A DNA stretch of 64,000 nucleotides from DHVE2 group archaeon (lineage in GTDB: Archaea; Thermoplasmatota; Thermoplasmata; Thermoplasmatales; Aciduliprofundaceae), in the NCBI GenBank assembly GCA_026993785.1, contig JALWRZ010000012.1:1-64000 (forward strand), in the 5' to 3' direction. The first letter of the stretch is position 1, and every line of letters begins with the position of its first letter. Position numbers and translations under genes: made by a program. A model generated the notes under the pieces. That model made no database searches. It was given only the letters and a program-made list of their open reading frames with translations, and was not told where the DNA came from. Positions 51,982 through 60,621 of the stretch are shown here, piece by piece.

Positions 51982-52950
51982 ATGAGTAAAGAGGTGCTGT
52001 TGGAAATAAAGAATCTGCACGTAGGTTACAAAACACATATGGGCGTCTCTCATGTTCTCAATGGGGTGAATCTCACAGTGCACAAGGGAGAAAGGGTAGG
52101 TGTAATAGGAGAATCCGGCAGCGGAAAAACGACTACTATGAAATCCATATTGCGAATCCTCCCCTCCAATGCCATAATCAAGAAGGGCGAGATTTTCTAT
52201 AAGGGAAAAAATGTGCTGGAGATGAAAGAGGATGAGCTTTTAAACCTACGGAGAAAGAAAATAAGCATGATTTTCCAAGATCCGACCTCGGCGCTTAATC
52301 CTCTTTTTAAGGTAGGTCAGATAATGCTGGACATAATAAAATACTCCTACAAGTTGGAGGACGAAGAGGCAAAAGAGATGGCATTGAAGGCACTGAAGGA
52401 GGCGGCGCTGCCGGACCCGGAGAGGGTATTCGATTCCTATCCATTCCAACTCAGCGGGGGAATGCGTCAGAGGGTCTGTATAGCTCTCGCTTTAATCGGA
52501 GATAGGGAACTTATAATTGCGGATGAGCCCACTACCAATCTCGATGTGACTATAAAAGCACAGGTGCTTAATCTCTTAACCTCCCTTGTGAGAGAGAAAA
52601 ATGTAGGCTGGATCTTCGTATCCCAGGCATTGGGTGCAGTTAGGGAGAATGTAGATCGAGTTTATGTGATGTACGCAGGAAACATAATAGAATGGGGGCC
52701 ATCGCGCAAAGTGTTCTCTAACCCCCTGCATCCGTACACTCAGAAACTTCTGGAATGTGTGCCAAAATTGACAGGTAAGGAGTTCTCCAAAGGTATAAGG
52801 GGACGCATTCCAAATTATTTCAAGCCACCATCGGGATGCAGATTCCATCCAAGATGCGATTATGTGCTTGATGAGTGCAAGAAAAGCGTACCTGAAGCTG
52901 TGGAGGTTGAACATGAGCACTTTGTAGCATGCAACCTTTACAGGAGGTAA
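51982..52950 (+). CDS. Peptide ABC transporter ATPase, DppD/OppD type, lacking switch histidine
   Basis: This 322-aa ATPase has Walker A GESGSGKT (43-50), signature LSGGM (157-161), Walker B with catalytic Glu (IIADEP, 178-183) and the C-terminal oligopeptide-transporter extension (PSGCRFHPRCDYVLDECK). The H-loop, normally xTHDL, reads VSQAL (213-217): the switch His is Gln215. That change would weaken the ATP site it forms with the partner's signature. GGGTGATG supports ATG 51982. It overlaps the previous gene's end region and is coupled to the next. Confidence 0.93.
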   Translation: MSKEVLLEIKNLHVGYKTHMGVSHVLNGVNLTVHKGERVGVIGESGSGKTTTMKSILRILPSNAIIKKGEIFYKGKNVLEMKEDELLNLRRKKISMIFQDPTSALNPLFKVGQIMLDIIKYSYKLEDEEAKEMALKALKEAALPDPERVFDSYPFQLSGGMRQRVCIALALIGDRELIIADEPTTNLDVTIKAQVLNLLTSLVREKNVGWIFVSQALGAVRENVDRVYVMYAGNIIEWGPSRKVFSNPLHPYTQKLLECVPKLTGKEFSKGIRGRIPNYFKPPSGCRFHPRCDYVLDECKKSVPEAVEVEHEHFVACNLYRR

Positions 52951-52955
52951 TGGAG

Positions 52956-53927
52956 ATGGAAGATGAATATATCTTGAAAATTCAAAATCTCAAAAAATAC
53001 TTTGAAACCCCATATGGAACGGTTAAAGCCGTTGATAATATAAGCCTGAAAGTGAGAAAAGGTACGACCATGGGACTGGTGGGTGAATCCGGTTCGGGTA
53101 AAAGTACCACAGGTCATGTTGTGGTAGGACTTTTCCCTCCCACCTCTGGCAAGATTCTCTTTAAAGACAGAGATATCTCCATGCCTCTGGAAAAGAGGCC
53201 GAAGGATTTGAAAAGGGACATTCAGATGGTGTTTCAGGATCCCGCAAGCTCTCTGAACCCTAAGAAAATTGTAAGGGACATCGTTGGATTGCCTCTGAAG
53301 GTTCACAAAATGGTAGAGACCAGGGAGGAATTGGAAGAGAAAGTAGCAAAGCTTCTAGAAATGGTGGAGCTTCCACCGGAAGATTTTATGTATCGGCGTC
53401 CTGCAGATCTCGGCGGTGGTGAAAAGCAGGCGGTTTCCATTGCCAGGGCCATAGCAACTAATCCGTCCTTCGTGATATTCGATGAGCCTACCTCTGCACT
53501 TGATGTATCAATACAGGCAAAAATAATCAATTCCATCCTAAACATACAGAGAGAATTCAAGCTCTCATCTCTCTTCATTACCCATGACCTCAGCCTTATG
53601 AGGAACATATCTTCCGAAGTAACCATAATGTATCTCGGCAAAGTATGTGAGATAGCACCTACCGATGTATTCTTCCAGAAACCCCTTCATCCATACACAC
53701 AGATGCTCCTCTCCTCCGTGCCCGTGCTTACCGAGGAGGAGGAAAAGCTCAAACCCAAAGGCATAACTTCACAGGGAGAGATAGGTAGCCCCATAAACCC
53801 GCCATCGGGATGCAGGTTCCACCCACGCTGTCCCTACGCAAAGGATATATGCCGGAAAAAAGAGCCGAAACTTGTGGAGGTAGAGCCTGGACACTTTGTG
53901 GCCTGTCACCTATATAGTGAGAGATAA
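52956..53927 (+). CDS. Peptide ABC transporter ATPase, DppF/OppF type, with altered signature motif
   Basis: This 323-aa partner ATPase has Walker A GESGSGKST (43-51), Walker B VIFDEPTSALD, an intact H-loop ITHDLS (His210) and the C-terminal Cys-rich extension CRFHPRCPYAKDIC. The signature normally LSGGQ reads LGGGE (152-156). This altered motif faces the DppD Walker A that also lacks its His, so one composite site looks degenerate. AGGAGGTAA at 52942-52950 favours ATG 52956. Last gene of the transporter operon. Confidence 0.93.
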   Translation: MEDEYILKIQNLKKYFETPYGTVKAVDNISLKVRKGTTMGLVGESGSGKSTTGHVVVGLFPPTSGKILFKDRDISMPLEKRPKDLKRDIQMVFQDPASSLNPKKIVRDIVGLPLKVHKMVETREELEEKVAKLLEMVELPPEDFMYRRPADLGGGEKQAVSIARAIATNPSFVIFDEPTSALDVSIQAKIINSILNIQREFKLSSLFITHDLSLMRNISSEVTIMYLGKVCEIAPTDVFFQKPLHPYTQMLLSSVPVLTEEEEKLKPKGITSQGEIGSPINPPSGCRFHPRCPYAKDICRKKEPKLVEVEPGHFVACHLYSER

Positions 53928-53932
53928 AAAAA

Positions 53933-54259
53933 TTAAAGAGGTGGGCTCACAGCCCAGAGAATTTTTGCAACTTCTTTCCCTTTATTTTCCGTGTAATGCG
54001 GTGTGCCGGGTGCGTTGTACATAAGGTCTCCTTTTTTGAGGGTATAACATTCCCTATCCGTGCAGAAAATAACCTCGCCTTCGAGGATATAGGCATATTC
54101 CTCGCTTTTGGGATGCACGCTGAATCCTTCCTTAGGTGACCTTTCTCCCGGTGCCAAGGCAAATATGCCCAGCTCAGCGTTGGTATTATTGAATATCTCC
54201 ATCGCTTTATTCAAGCTTTCTTTCCACTTATCTTCCGTGATGCTTACAATCTCCACCAT
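53933..54259 (-). CDS. Cupin domain protein
   Basis: This 108-aa single-domain cupin has the two family motifs: HPKSEEYAYILEGEV (about 49-63) and LKKGDLMYNAPGTPHYTENK (about 74-93) with a His for metal binding. It could be a small-molecule isomerase, dioxygenase or sensor; substrate is unknown. It is the last gene of the hydantoinase operon (6 nt after the racemase), which suggests a role on amino acid or hydantoin derivatives. Confidence 0.88.
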   Translation of the reverse strand: MVEIVSITEDKWKESLNKAMEIFNNTNAELGIFALAPGERSPKEGFSVHPKSEEYAYILEGEVIFCTDRECYTLKKGDLMYNAPGTPHYTENKGKEVAKILWAVSPPL

Positions 54260-54265
54260 TGGACA

Positions 54266-55066
54266 TCACTTTTCCCAGGAATCCTTTTCTACAAATTCGT
54301 ACTCATCCCATAGTTTCCAAGAGTCCATTTCCTCGAAAGGTGGTGTTTCATAGCCACCCACCTTGCTGTGTTTCCATCCAAATCTCTTTTTGAGCTCCAC
54401 TAAAAATTCAGCGTATTTGAAGGGTGCTATAACTGCATCTATCACAGGCACTCCTATTTCCTCCTGCAATTCCTTGTAAAAGCCAAATTGAATTGTGCAT
54501 CCCAGGAGAATTACCTCTGCGCCATCCTCTTCTACAGCCTTTCTTACCTCCCTCTTGATTATCTCGGCGGTTTTCTTCTCGTCCTTGTGGAAATCAAGAA
54601 CACCGAGACCTACCTCACGGAAAGACGCAAGTCGATCCTTCAGGCCGTATTTTATCACATTGTTCTCCATCTGAGGTATCCACTTTCTGCGTCCCACAAT
54701 TATGGAAAATTTATGACCTAAACTCATGGCAATAGCCATAGCCGCCTCCGCAGGTGCGGTGACTATCATATCATCCACAATCTCCCGGGCAGTATCCAGG
54801 CCTGGATCATAGAAGCAGCCGATTACCGCTGCGTCAAATCCCCTTTTCTCGGCTCTCTTTATCTCCGCCAGCATGTATGGTAATACTATGTCCTCATAGT
54901 AATGATACTCCACATGCTTTGGACCTATTTTTTTACCCCATCTATCGGCAAGGGATATCACTTCCACCTCTGTATCTTCCTGTTTTATCTCTTCCAAAAG
55001 ATTTTTTATGGGCTCGTTGAATTCCTCACCCCCTACGGGGTTTATCCAGAGTATTTTCTTCTTCAT
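54266..55066 (-). CDS. Asp/Glu/hydantoin racemase family protein
   Basis: This 266-aa cofactor-independent racemase has two catalytic cysteines in typical positions (AAVIGCFYDPGLD near 83-95 and VILLGCTIQFGFY in the second half). Family members invert D/L-aspartate, glutamate or hydantoins. Location behind HyuA/HyuB and an M24 prolidase makes hydantoin or amino acid racemisation likely. The C-terminal ~40 residues are an unrecognised charged tail. Confidence 0.88.
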   Translation of the reverse strand: MKKKILWINPVGGEEFNEPIKNLLEEIKQEDTEVEVISLADRWGKKIGPKHVEYHYYEDIVLPYMLAEIKRAEKRGFDAAVIGCFYDPGLDTAREIVDDMIVTAPAEAAMAIAMSLGHKFSIIVGRRKWIPQMENNVIKYGLKDRLASFREVGLGVLDFHKDEKKTAEIIKREVRKAVEEDGAEVILLGCTIQFGFYKELQEEIGVPVIDAVIAPFKYAEFLVELKKRFGWKHSKVGGYETPPFEEMDSWKLWDEYEFVEKDSWEK

Positions 55067-55081
55067 TTTTACACCTCCACT

Positions 55082-56164
55082 TTACAGGACCTTGAGTTCT
55101 CTATCCACACGGGTTAATCTCTCCCCCCGTTCTTCCTCATTTACATAAACATCATCCTCTATTCTCACGCCCAATTTACCGGGTAAATATATCCCCGGCT
55201 CTATAGTGAATACCATGCCTTTTTCAAGGATCCTCTCATTGGTTCCCGTTATGTATGGCTCTTCATGAACATCCAGACCAAGCCCATGGCCTGTACGATG
55301 AATGAAATACTCTCCATATCCGTAGCTTTCTATAACTCCTCTGGCCGCCAGATCTATATCCATGGCCCTTACTCCCACGCGCACCCTCTGAAACGCAGTT
55401 TCCTGTGCTTCTTTAACTATCTCGTAGACTTTCCTGGCTTCACCCGAAATTTTTCCCACAGCTACGGTTCGTGTTATATCCGAGCAATAGCCGCGATAGA
55501 TGGCCCCGTAATCCATAATTACAAGATCCCCGTCCTTTATCTTCCTATCCCCCGGTGTGTGATGGGGATTTGCGCCGTTAGGACCCGATGCCACAATGGG
55601 TGGAAAAGAGTTCCCCTCGCCTCCAAATTTCTTGATAAGGAACTCTATGAGATCCGCAACCTCCTTTTCACTTTTTCCCCTCAATTCCTCGTTTTCCACT
55701 ATGTGGTAGAAGACCTTATCTACTATCTCAGCAGCCTTTTTCAGAAGTTCTATCTCCTCAGGAGATTTTCTCATTCTAAGCTCAGAGATTATAGGGCCGA
55801 GAGGCTCGAGCTTGTAATCCTTCACGGTAGAAAGAAGTTTGAGAAGTATTCCTGCAGGCATGTGCTCCTCAATTAGGATCTTTCCATAGGTAATCCTCAG
55901 TTTTCTCATCTCCTCTCGGAATATAAGATAAGGATCCTCCTGGTCGCTCCAGAAAATGGTACGTATGGGCAGATCCTCAAGTTCCTGCTGATAAAGCTTC
56001 GGCGCTATTATGAATGGAGATTCCGTGGATGGAACAACTAACAGAAAAAGTCTCTCCAGAGTTCCAAGGGGATTCAGGCCAGTTAAATAATAAAAAGTGG
56101 TGCCGGGAGTGATGAGAGCTGCATCCCACTGCTCCATCATCTCCTGAAGTCTGGGAATCCTCAT
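55082..56164 (-). CDS. Xaa-Pro dipeptidase/aminopeptidase (M24)
   Basis: This 360-aa enzyme has an N-terminal creatinase-type domain (1-125) and an intact M24 domain: IMDYGAIYRGYCSDITRT (two Asp), HRTGHGLGLDVHE (His), FTIEPGIYL and RIEDDVYV (Glu, Glu). It cleaves Xaa-Pro bonds, releasing proline, useful for peptide fermentation. ATGA overlap couples it to hyuB. Confidence 0.94.
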   Translation of the reverse strand: MRIPRLQEMMEQWDAALITPGTTFYYLTGLNPLGTLERLFLLVVPSTESPFIIAPKLYQQELEDLPIRTIFWSDQEDPYLIFREEMRKLRITYGKILIEEHMPAGILLKLLSTVKDYKLEPLGPIISELRMRKSPEEIELLKKAAEIVDKVFYHIVENEELRGKSEKEVADLIEFLIKKFGGEGNSFPPIVASGPNGANPHHTPGDRKIKDGDLVIMDYGAIYRGYCSDITRTVAVGKISGEARKVYEIVKEAQETAFQRVRVGVRAMDIDLAARGVIESYGYGEYFIHRTGHGLGLDVHEEPYITGTNERILEKGMVFTIEPGIYLPGKLGVRIEDDVYVNEEERGERLTRVDRELKVL

Positions 56165-57900
56165 TTTCTCTCCCTCTTCAGGCGCTCCCTCAATTTCTCT
56201 GTGGCATCCCAGTCTATCTCCATCTTCTCGGGATCTATCTTCACGCCGTATATATTCTCGGCCACTTCGAGGGTTATCAACTCATTCTTGAAATCTTCCA
56301 GCACTCTCTTGGGGTCTCTCTCCAGCGGATCTCCCCAGCCACCACCTCCAGAGGAGTGGAAGCTTATGAGATCCCCTTTCTTCAGCACTTCCGCAGAAAT
56401 TCTCCTTATCTCCTCCACTTTGCCATTACGATGCAGGAATATCTTGTTCCCCGGTCCAGGTAATCCGCCATCCACACCCCAGGGCGGGAAATCGTGACGA
56501 CCTACCTGGAGAGTGGCCAGGGCTGTGCTATTGAGAATGCGGTATTCACGTATCACACCAAAGCCGCCACGGAATTTTCCATGACCCACACCGTCTTCCG
56601 TGTTGAGCATATATCTCTCAACCATAATGGGGAAATTCTTCTCATAGACCTCCGAAGAGGCTATGTAGGTCTCCCCATCTCCGCAGGCAACCAAACCACT
56701 TGTACCATCCATATCGTAACCAGCACCCCATCCACCAGGCTGTGGCTCCACGATGGCAAATGGCTCACCTGTTCTGTCATCCACACCTCCAACTATTGTT
56801 GCGAGGATGGACACAAAATGCCCTGCGGTAAGCTTCTCAGGCACATAGGGCGCGAGAGCTTTCCATACAAGGTCCGTTGCGTATGCGATGGCCTCCCAAT
56901 CTGTGGAGGTGGGCGCCGGCTTAACGGGATGGAACACCGTGCCAGGTGGGGCAATGACCTCCAGAGGCTTGAAGAACCCTGCATTGGGATGTGCATGCGG
57001 GTCTGTCACAGCCATATAAGTCTCCCTAACCCCTGAAACCGTCGCGGGGAACGGAGAATTTATGGGGCTCATTACCTGCTTCCCGCTTCCTGTGAAATCC
57101 ACAAGGAACTTATCCTCCGTAATTTTTATCTTGGCCCTCACATAAACTGGCTCCTCGGTCTGAGCTATTGCACTATCAATATAATCCTCGGCTTCAAACT
57201 CTCCCTTGGGCAGTTCCTGAAGTTTAAGTCTTGCATACTTCTCCCCATCTTCCAAGAGTTTTTCCATGGCCAGAAGCACGCTATCAAGGCCGTATTTCTC
57301 AATTAAGGAGAACACTCTGCGGGCCGCAACCCGCATGGATGCTGCCTGCGCCTCCATGTCTCCATAGGTATAATCGGGAAGTCTGGAATTCTCAAGAATT
57401 ATGTCTATCACATCCTTATTGGGTTTTCCTTCCTTATAGAGCTTTACGCAGGGATACATCACACCTTCCTGATAGATCTCCGTGGCATTGGGATTCCAGC
57501 TCCCAAAGGCCATGCCTCCCACTTCGCTCCAGTGTCCCTTGTTTAGAACCATTCCTATAAGCTCATCCTTAAAAAAGATGGGCAGGGCCAGCGTCACATC
57601 GTTTAAGTGCGTGCCTGAATAGTAGGGCACATTGCTAACGATAATATCACCTGGATGCAGGTCATCCTTCCACTTCTCAAGCACCTCTTTGGCCGCGAAA
57701 TCTAAAACGCCAGAGAAGGCGGGAACTCCAGGGGCCTGGGCAATCAGATTTCCCTGACCATCCGTCATTCCCACGGCAAAGTCCAGAACCTCATAAATCA
57801 CAGGACTTTTAGCAGTTCTCGCAAAGGCCTGAAACATCTCCTCGTTGGCCACTATAAGGCCGTTCTTAATTATTTCCAAGGTAAAGGGATCCACGCTCAT
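56161..57900 (-). CDS. hyuB: Hydantoinase B/oxoprolinase-family subunit HyuB
   Basis: This 579-aa protein of the HyuB/N-methylhydantoinase B family has the conserved VDPFTLEIIKNGL start, NDVTLALP and HFVSILATIVGG segments, and the C-terminal SSGGGGWGDPLERDP motif. With HyuA it opens hydantoin or 5-oxoproline rings using ATP; acetophenone carboxylase-like activity is an alternative, but the amino acid context argues for the former. It is coupled to hyuA and the M24 gene by 4-nt overlaps. Confidence 0.93.
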   Translation of the reverse strand: MSVDPFTLEIIKNGLIVANEEMFQAFARTAKSPVIYEVLDFAVGMTDGQGNLIAQAPGVPAFSGVLDFAAKEVLEKWKDDLHPGDIIVSNVPYYSGTHLNDVTLALPIFFKDELIGMVLNKGHWSEVGGMAFGSWNPNATEIYQEGVMYPCVKLYKEGKPNKDVIDIILENSRLPDYTYGDMEAQAASMRVAARRVFSLIEKYGLDSVLLAMEKLLEDGEKYARLKLQELPKGEFEAEDYIDSAIAQTEEPVYVRAKIKITEDKFLVDFTGSGKQVMSPINSPFPATVSGVRETYMAVTDPHAHPNAGFFKPLEVIAPPGTVFHPVKPAPTSTDWEAIAYATDLVWKALAPYVPEKLTAGHFVSILATIVGGVDDRTGEPFAIVEPQPGGWGAGYDMDGTSGLVACGDGETYIASSEVYEKNFPIMVERYMLNTEDGVGHGKFRGGFGVIREYRILNSTALATLQVGRHDFPPWGVDGGLPGPGNKIFLHRNGKVEEIRRISAEVLKKGDLISFHSSGGGGWGDPLERDPKRVLEDFKNELITLEVAENIYGVKIDPEKMEIDWDATEKLRERLKRERK

Positions 57901-59969
57901 TTTCCTACCTCCTTAACTATGATGAGATTTCCATATTTGTCAACCTTCAGCTTCTGGGATTTAAGTACAAGCACAGTGGAAGTGGGGTCCTCCACAATCA
58001 TAGGACCTTCCATGGTTATTCCTATGGGTAGTTTGTCCCTATCCAACACAGGTAGAACCATGAACTCACCATTCAGGAATATCTTCCTCTCTTCCTTTAT
58101 CGCATCCTCTACGCTTCTGCTATCGCTCTTCTTCTCCTTGATGTTGGCTCTCTTTGCCTTCACTATTCCCGTTACATGGAAATTCACCATTTCCACCGGG
58201 CTATCCAGTAGCTTGAAGCTATATGCCCGCTCGTGGTTCTCATGGAATCTTCTCTTGATTTCCTCTATGCTCTCTTCCTTTATCTCTCCAGAAGGTATCG
58301 GCACCTTCACAGTATGCTCCTGTCCCTTGTAACGCATGTCTGCGTACCTCATAACTATGACCTTCTCGCTCTTCACACCCTCGTTCTCATAGATCTCCAT
58401 AAGCCTCTTCTCCAGTTCATCGTATGTGGAATTTATCTTCTCAACTGCATCTTCCCAGTCAAGCCTTACAATGTTTGTGCTTATGACATCGTGCCTTATG
58501 TCCGAGAGAAGCATACCCCAGGCAGAGAAGACACCTGGATGGATGGTGGGTATCACTATCTTTCTTATTTCCAGATCCTCAGCTATGAAGGGTGCAAACA
58601 TCGGTCCAGAGCCACCATGCGCAATTAGGGTGAAATCTCTGGGATCGTAGCCCTTCTGCACGGAAATTATGCGTATGGCATTGGCTGCATTTTCATTGGC
58701 GAGCTTTATAATACCCTCAGCGGCCTCCTCCACGGTGATATTGTAATGCTCTGCAATCTTCTCTTTTATCACCTTAACAGCCAGATCCCGGTAAATCTTC
58801 ATTTCTCCACCCAGAAGGTAGTTGGGATTTATTAGGCCATTAACCACATAGGCATCGGTTACCGTAGGCTCAGTACCACCCTTTCCATAGCAGGCAGGAC
58901 CTGGGTCTGCGCCCATGGCCTTGGGACCTACCCTCAGATTTCCCACCTCGTCTATCCACGCTATACTGGTTCCTCCATTGCCCACCTCTTCGATATCCAC
59001 CACGGGGACCTTCACAGGATAGCCAGGATTGAACTTATCACGTCCCACATAGTACTCGCTGTGAATCTTGGGCGTCAAATTCTCTACCAGGCTTGCCTTT
59101 GTTGTGGTACTACCTCCATCAAGCGCAATTATATTCTTCTCGTTGATTATCTCACCCAAGGCAATGGCTCCAATAACTCCCGCCACAGGCCCAGATTCTA
59201 TGGAATAAATGGGATACTCCTTGACGAAATCGAAGGGCGCCATTCCACCATTGGATAGCATTGCAAAGAAGGAGCCGCGGAATCCCATCTTCTTTATTTC
59301 CTCTTCCAAAACAGTAAGATACCTGTACATCTTGGGCTTCACAAAGGCGTTAAGAACCGCAGTATTTGTTCTCTCATATTCCCCCCACTCCCTGGTTATC
59401 TCGTGCCCCAGGGTTACAGGTATCTCGTTGTTGGTGAGTTCTCTTACTATTCTCCCGGCTTCTATTTCATGCTTGGGATTAACATAGGAATTCAGGAAAC
59501 TTATGCAAATGGATTCCACGCCTTCTTTCTTGAATTTCTCAACTATCTTCTTCAACTCCTCAGGATTGAGGTCTCTGAGAATCTCACCATCGCTCTTTAT
59601 CCTCTCGTTGACCTCCAGCCTCAAGTAGCGAGGCACGAAGGGCTCGGGCTTGCGGTATCTGAAGTTGTACATATCTCTGCGATTTGCCCTCTGCAGCTCC
59701 AGAGAATCCCTGTAACCATATGTGGTTATAAGTCCAACCTTAGCACCGCTTCTTGTAACCACGGAATTTATCACTATAGTCTGCCCATGTATGAGGGCCT
59801 CTGCCTTACCGAGATTCATACCACTCTTTTTCACCGTTTCAATGACTCCACGCGAGGGGTCCTTGGGAGTGGTCTCTCCTTTTACCCAGATGTTCTCACC
59901 GGTATCGGGGTCAATGGCGTAAAAATCTGTGAATGCTCCACCTATATCGACACCTATTCTCCAGGCCAT
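57897..59969 (-). CDS. hyuA: Hydantoinase A/oxoprolinase-family subunit HyuA
   Basis: This 690-aa ATP-binding subunit has actin/Hsp70-like phosphate motifs GVDIGGAFTD (7-16) and ALDGGSTTTKASL. The ATPase activates the amide ring for cleavage in hyuB. ATG 59969 is preceded by GGTGGAGGT (59977-59985); TATA AGATTTAAATACTT (minus strand, 60015-60028) gives a short leader, with another TATA-like GTATAAATAT at 59990-59999. It opens an operon of five genes ending with a cupin. Confidence 0.94.
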   Translation of the reverse strand: MAWRIGVDIGGAFTDFYAIDPDTGENIWVKGETTPKDPSRGVIETVKKSGMNLGKAEALIHGQTIVINSVVTRSGAKVGLITTYGYRDSLELQRANRRDMYNFRYRKPEPFVPRYLRLEVNERIKSDGEILRDLNPEELKKIVEKFKKEGVESICISFLNSYVNPKHEIEAGRIVRELTNNEIPVTLGHEITREWGEYERTNTAVLNAFVKPKMYRYLTVLEEEIKKMGFRGSFFAMLSNGGMAPFDFVKEYPIYSIESGPVAGVIGAIALGEIINEKNIIALDGGSTTTKASLVENLTPKIHSEYYVGRDKFNPGYPVKVPVVDIEEVGNGGTSIAWIDEVGNLRVGPKAMGADPGPACYGKGGTEPTVTDAYVVNGLINPNYLLGGEMKIYRDLAVKVIKEKIAEHYNITVEEAAEGIIKLANENAANAIRIISVQKGYDPRDFTLIAHGGSGPMFAPFIAEDLEIRKIVIPTIHPGVFSAWGMLLSDIRHDVISTNIVRLDWEDAVEKINSTYDELEKRLMEIYENEGVKSEKVIVMRYADMRYKGQEHTVKVPIPSGEIKEESIEEIKRRFHENHERAYSFKLLDSPVEMVNFHVTGIVKAKRANIKEKKSDSRSVEDAIKEERKIFLNGEFMVLPVLDRDKLPIGITMEGPMIVEDPTSTVLVLKSQKLKVDKYGNLIIVKEVGK

Positions 59970-60162
59970 CTTTTATACCTCCACCAAATATATTTATACA
60001 ACCCTTAGAGATTTGAAGTATTTAAATCTTATGTAATAAGATTTTTTCAAATTCTGGAAATAAAATACATTATTAAATCATAAAGACGAAAAATTTTAAT
60101 GTGAAAAATCTCCATAATCCAATCACACAAAAATTTTTATATTTCACTGTATTCACGATTTT
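59970..60162. promoter_or_regulatory. Divergent promoter between hyuA and a wHTH regulator
   Basis: Besides the hyuA promoter elements (59990-60028), a plus-strand TATA AATTTTTATATTT (60131-60143) lies 26 nt before GTG 60163. The short TTCAC/GTGAA and GTGAAAAA motifs recur in this AT-rich space. The shared region makes the regulator a candidate controller of the hyu operon. Confidence 0.5.
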
Positions 60163-60621
60163 GTGAAAAATGTGAATATAAGAGATGTTAGGGATTCTCT
60201 TTCCCGTATATTCTGCAAGCTCGGAATTAGAGATGTAGATGCCACGATACTTGCAGATCTCATAATTGAAGATAGGGACATGAGCGTGGAAGAGATAAGA
60301 AAAAGGCTGAATTATAGTATCTCTGGAGTTACTTCCGCCCTTCACAGATTGATGAGAATGCATCTCGTTGTGAGGAACAAGAGAGGAAAAAGATATCTAT
60401 ATCGCTCGGAGAGCAATATACTCTCTGTTCTCCTTCACTTAGTGGAGGAGATAAACAGGCGTGATTTACGCAATCTCCAGATGAAAATCGAGGGGACACT
60501 CAAAGCCGTGGGGAAAGAAGAGGAAGAGAAGTTAAGAAAACTAAGGGAGAAGGTGAAAAAGGCAGAGGGATATCTGCAATCTCTCATCTCCCTGCTTTCC
60601 GATGAGGAGGTGATACCATGA
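60163..60621 (+). CDS. Winged-helix transcriptional regulator (TrmB/MarR-like)
   Basis: This 152-aa protein has an N-terminal winged helix (about 23-85; SVEEIRKRLNYSISGVTSALHRLMRMHLV...RGKRYLYR) and a C-terminal coiled-coil (about 110-146), typical of dimeric TrmB/GbsR-like archaeal regulators. GTG 60163 is leaderless. It overlaps the radical SAM gene by 4 nt. Divergence from hyuA suggests control of that operon, of itself, or both. Confidence 0.85.
   Translation: MKNVNIRDVRDSLSRIFCKLGIRDVDATILADLIIEDRDMSVEEIRKRLNYSISGVTSALHRLMRMHLVVRNKRGKRYLYRSESNILSVLLHLVEEINRRDLRNLQMKIEGTLKAVGKEEEEKLRKLREKVKKAEGYLQSLISLLSDEEVIP

Noticed and set aside
55265..55876. 203-codon plus-strand frame
   Set aside because: It is a shadow of the intact M24 peptidase gene.
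59403..60008. 201-codon plus-strand frame
   Set aside because: It is antisense to hyuA and ends in its promoter; no protein-like motif.
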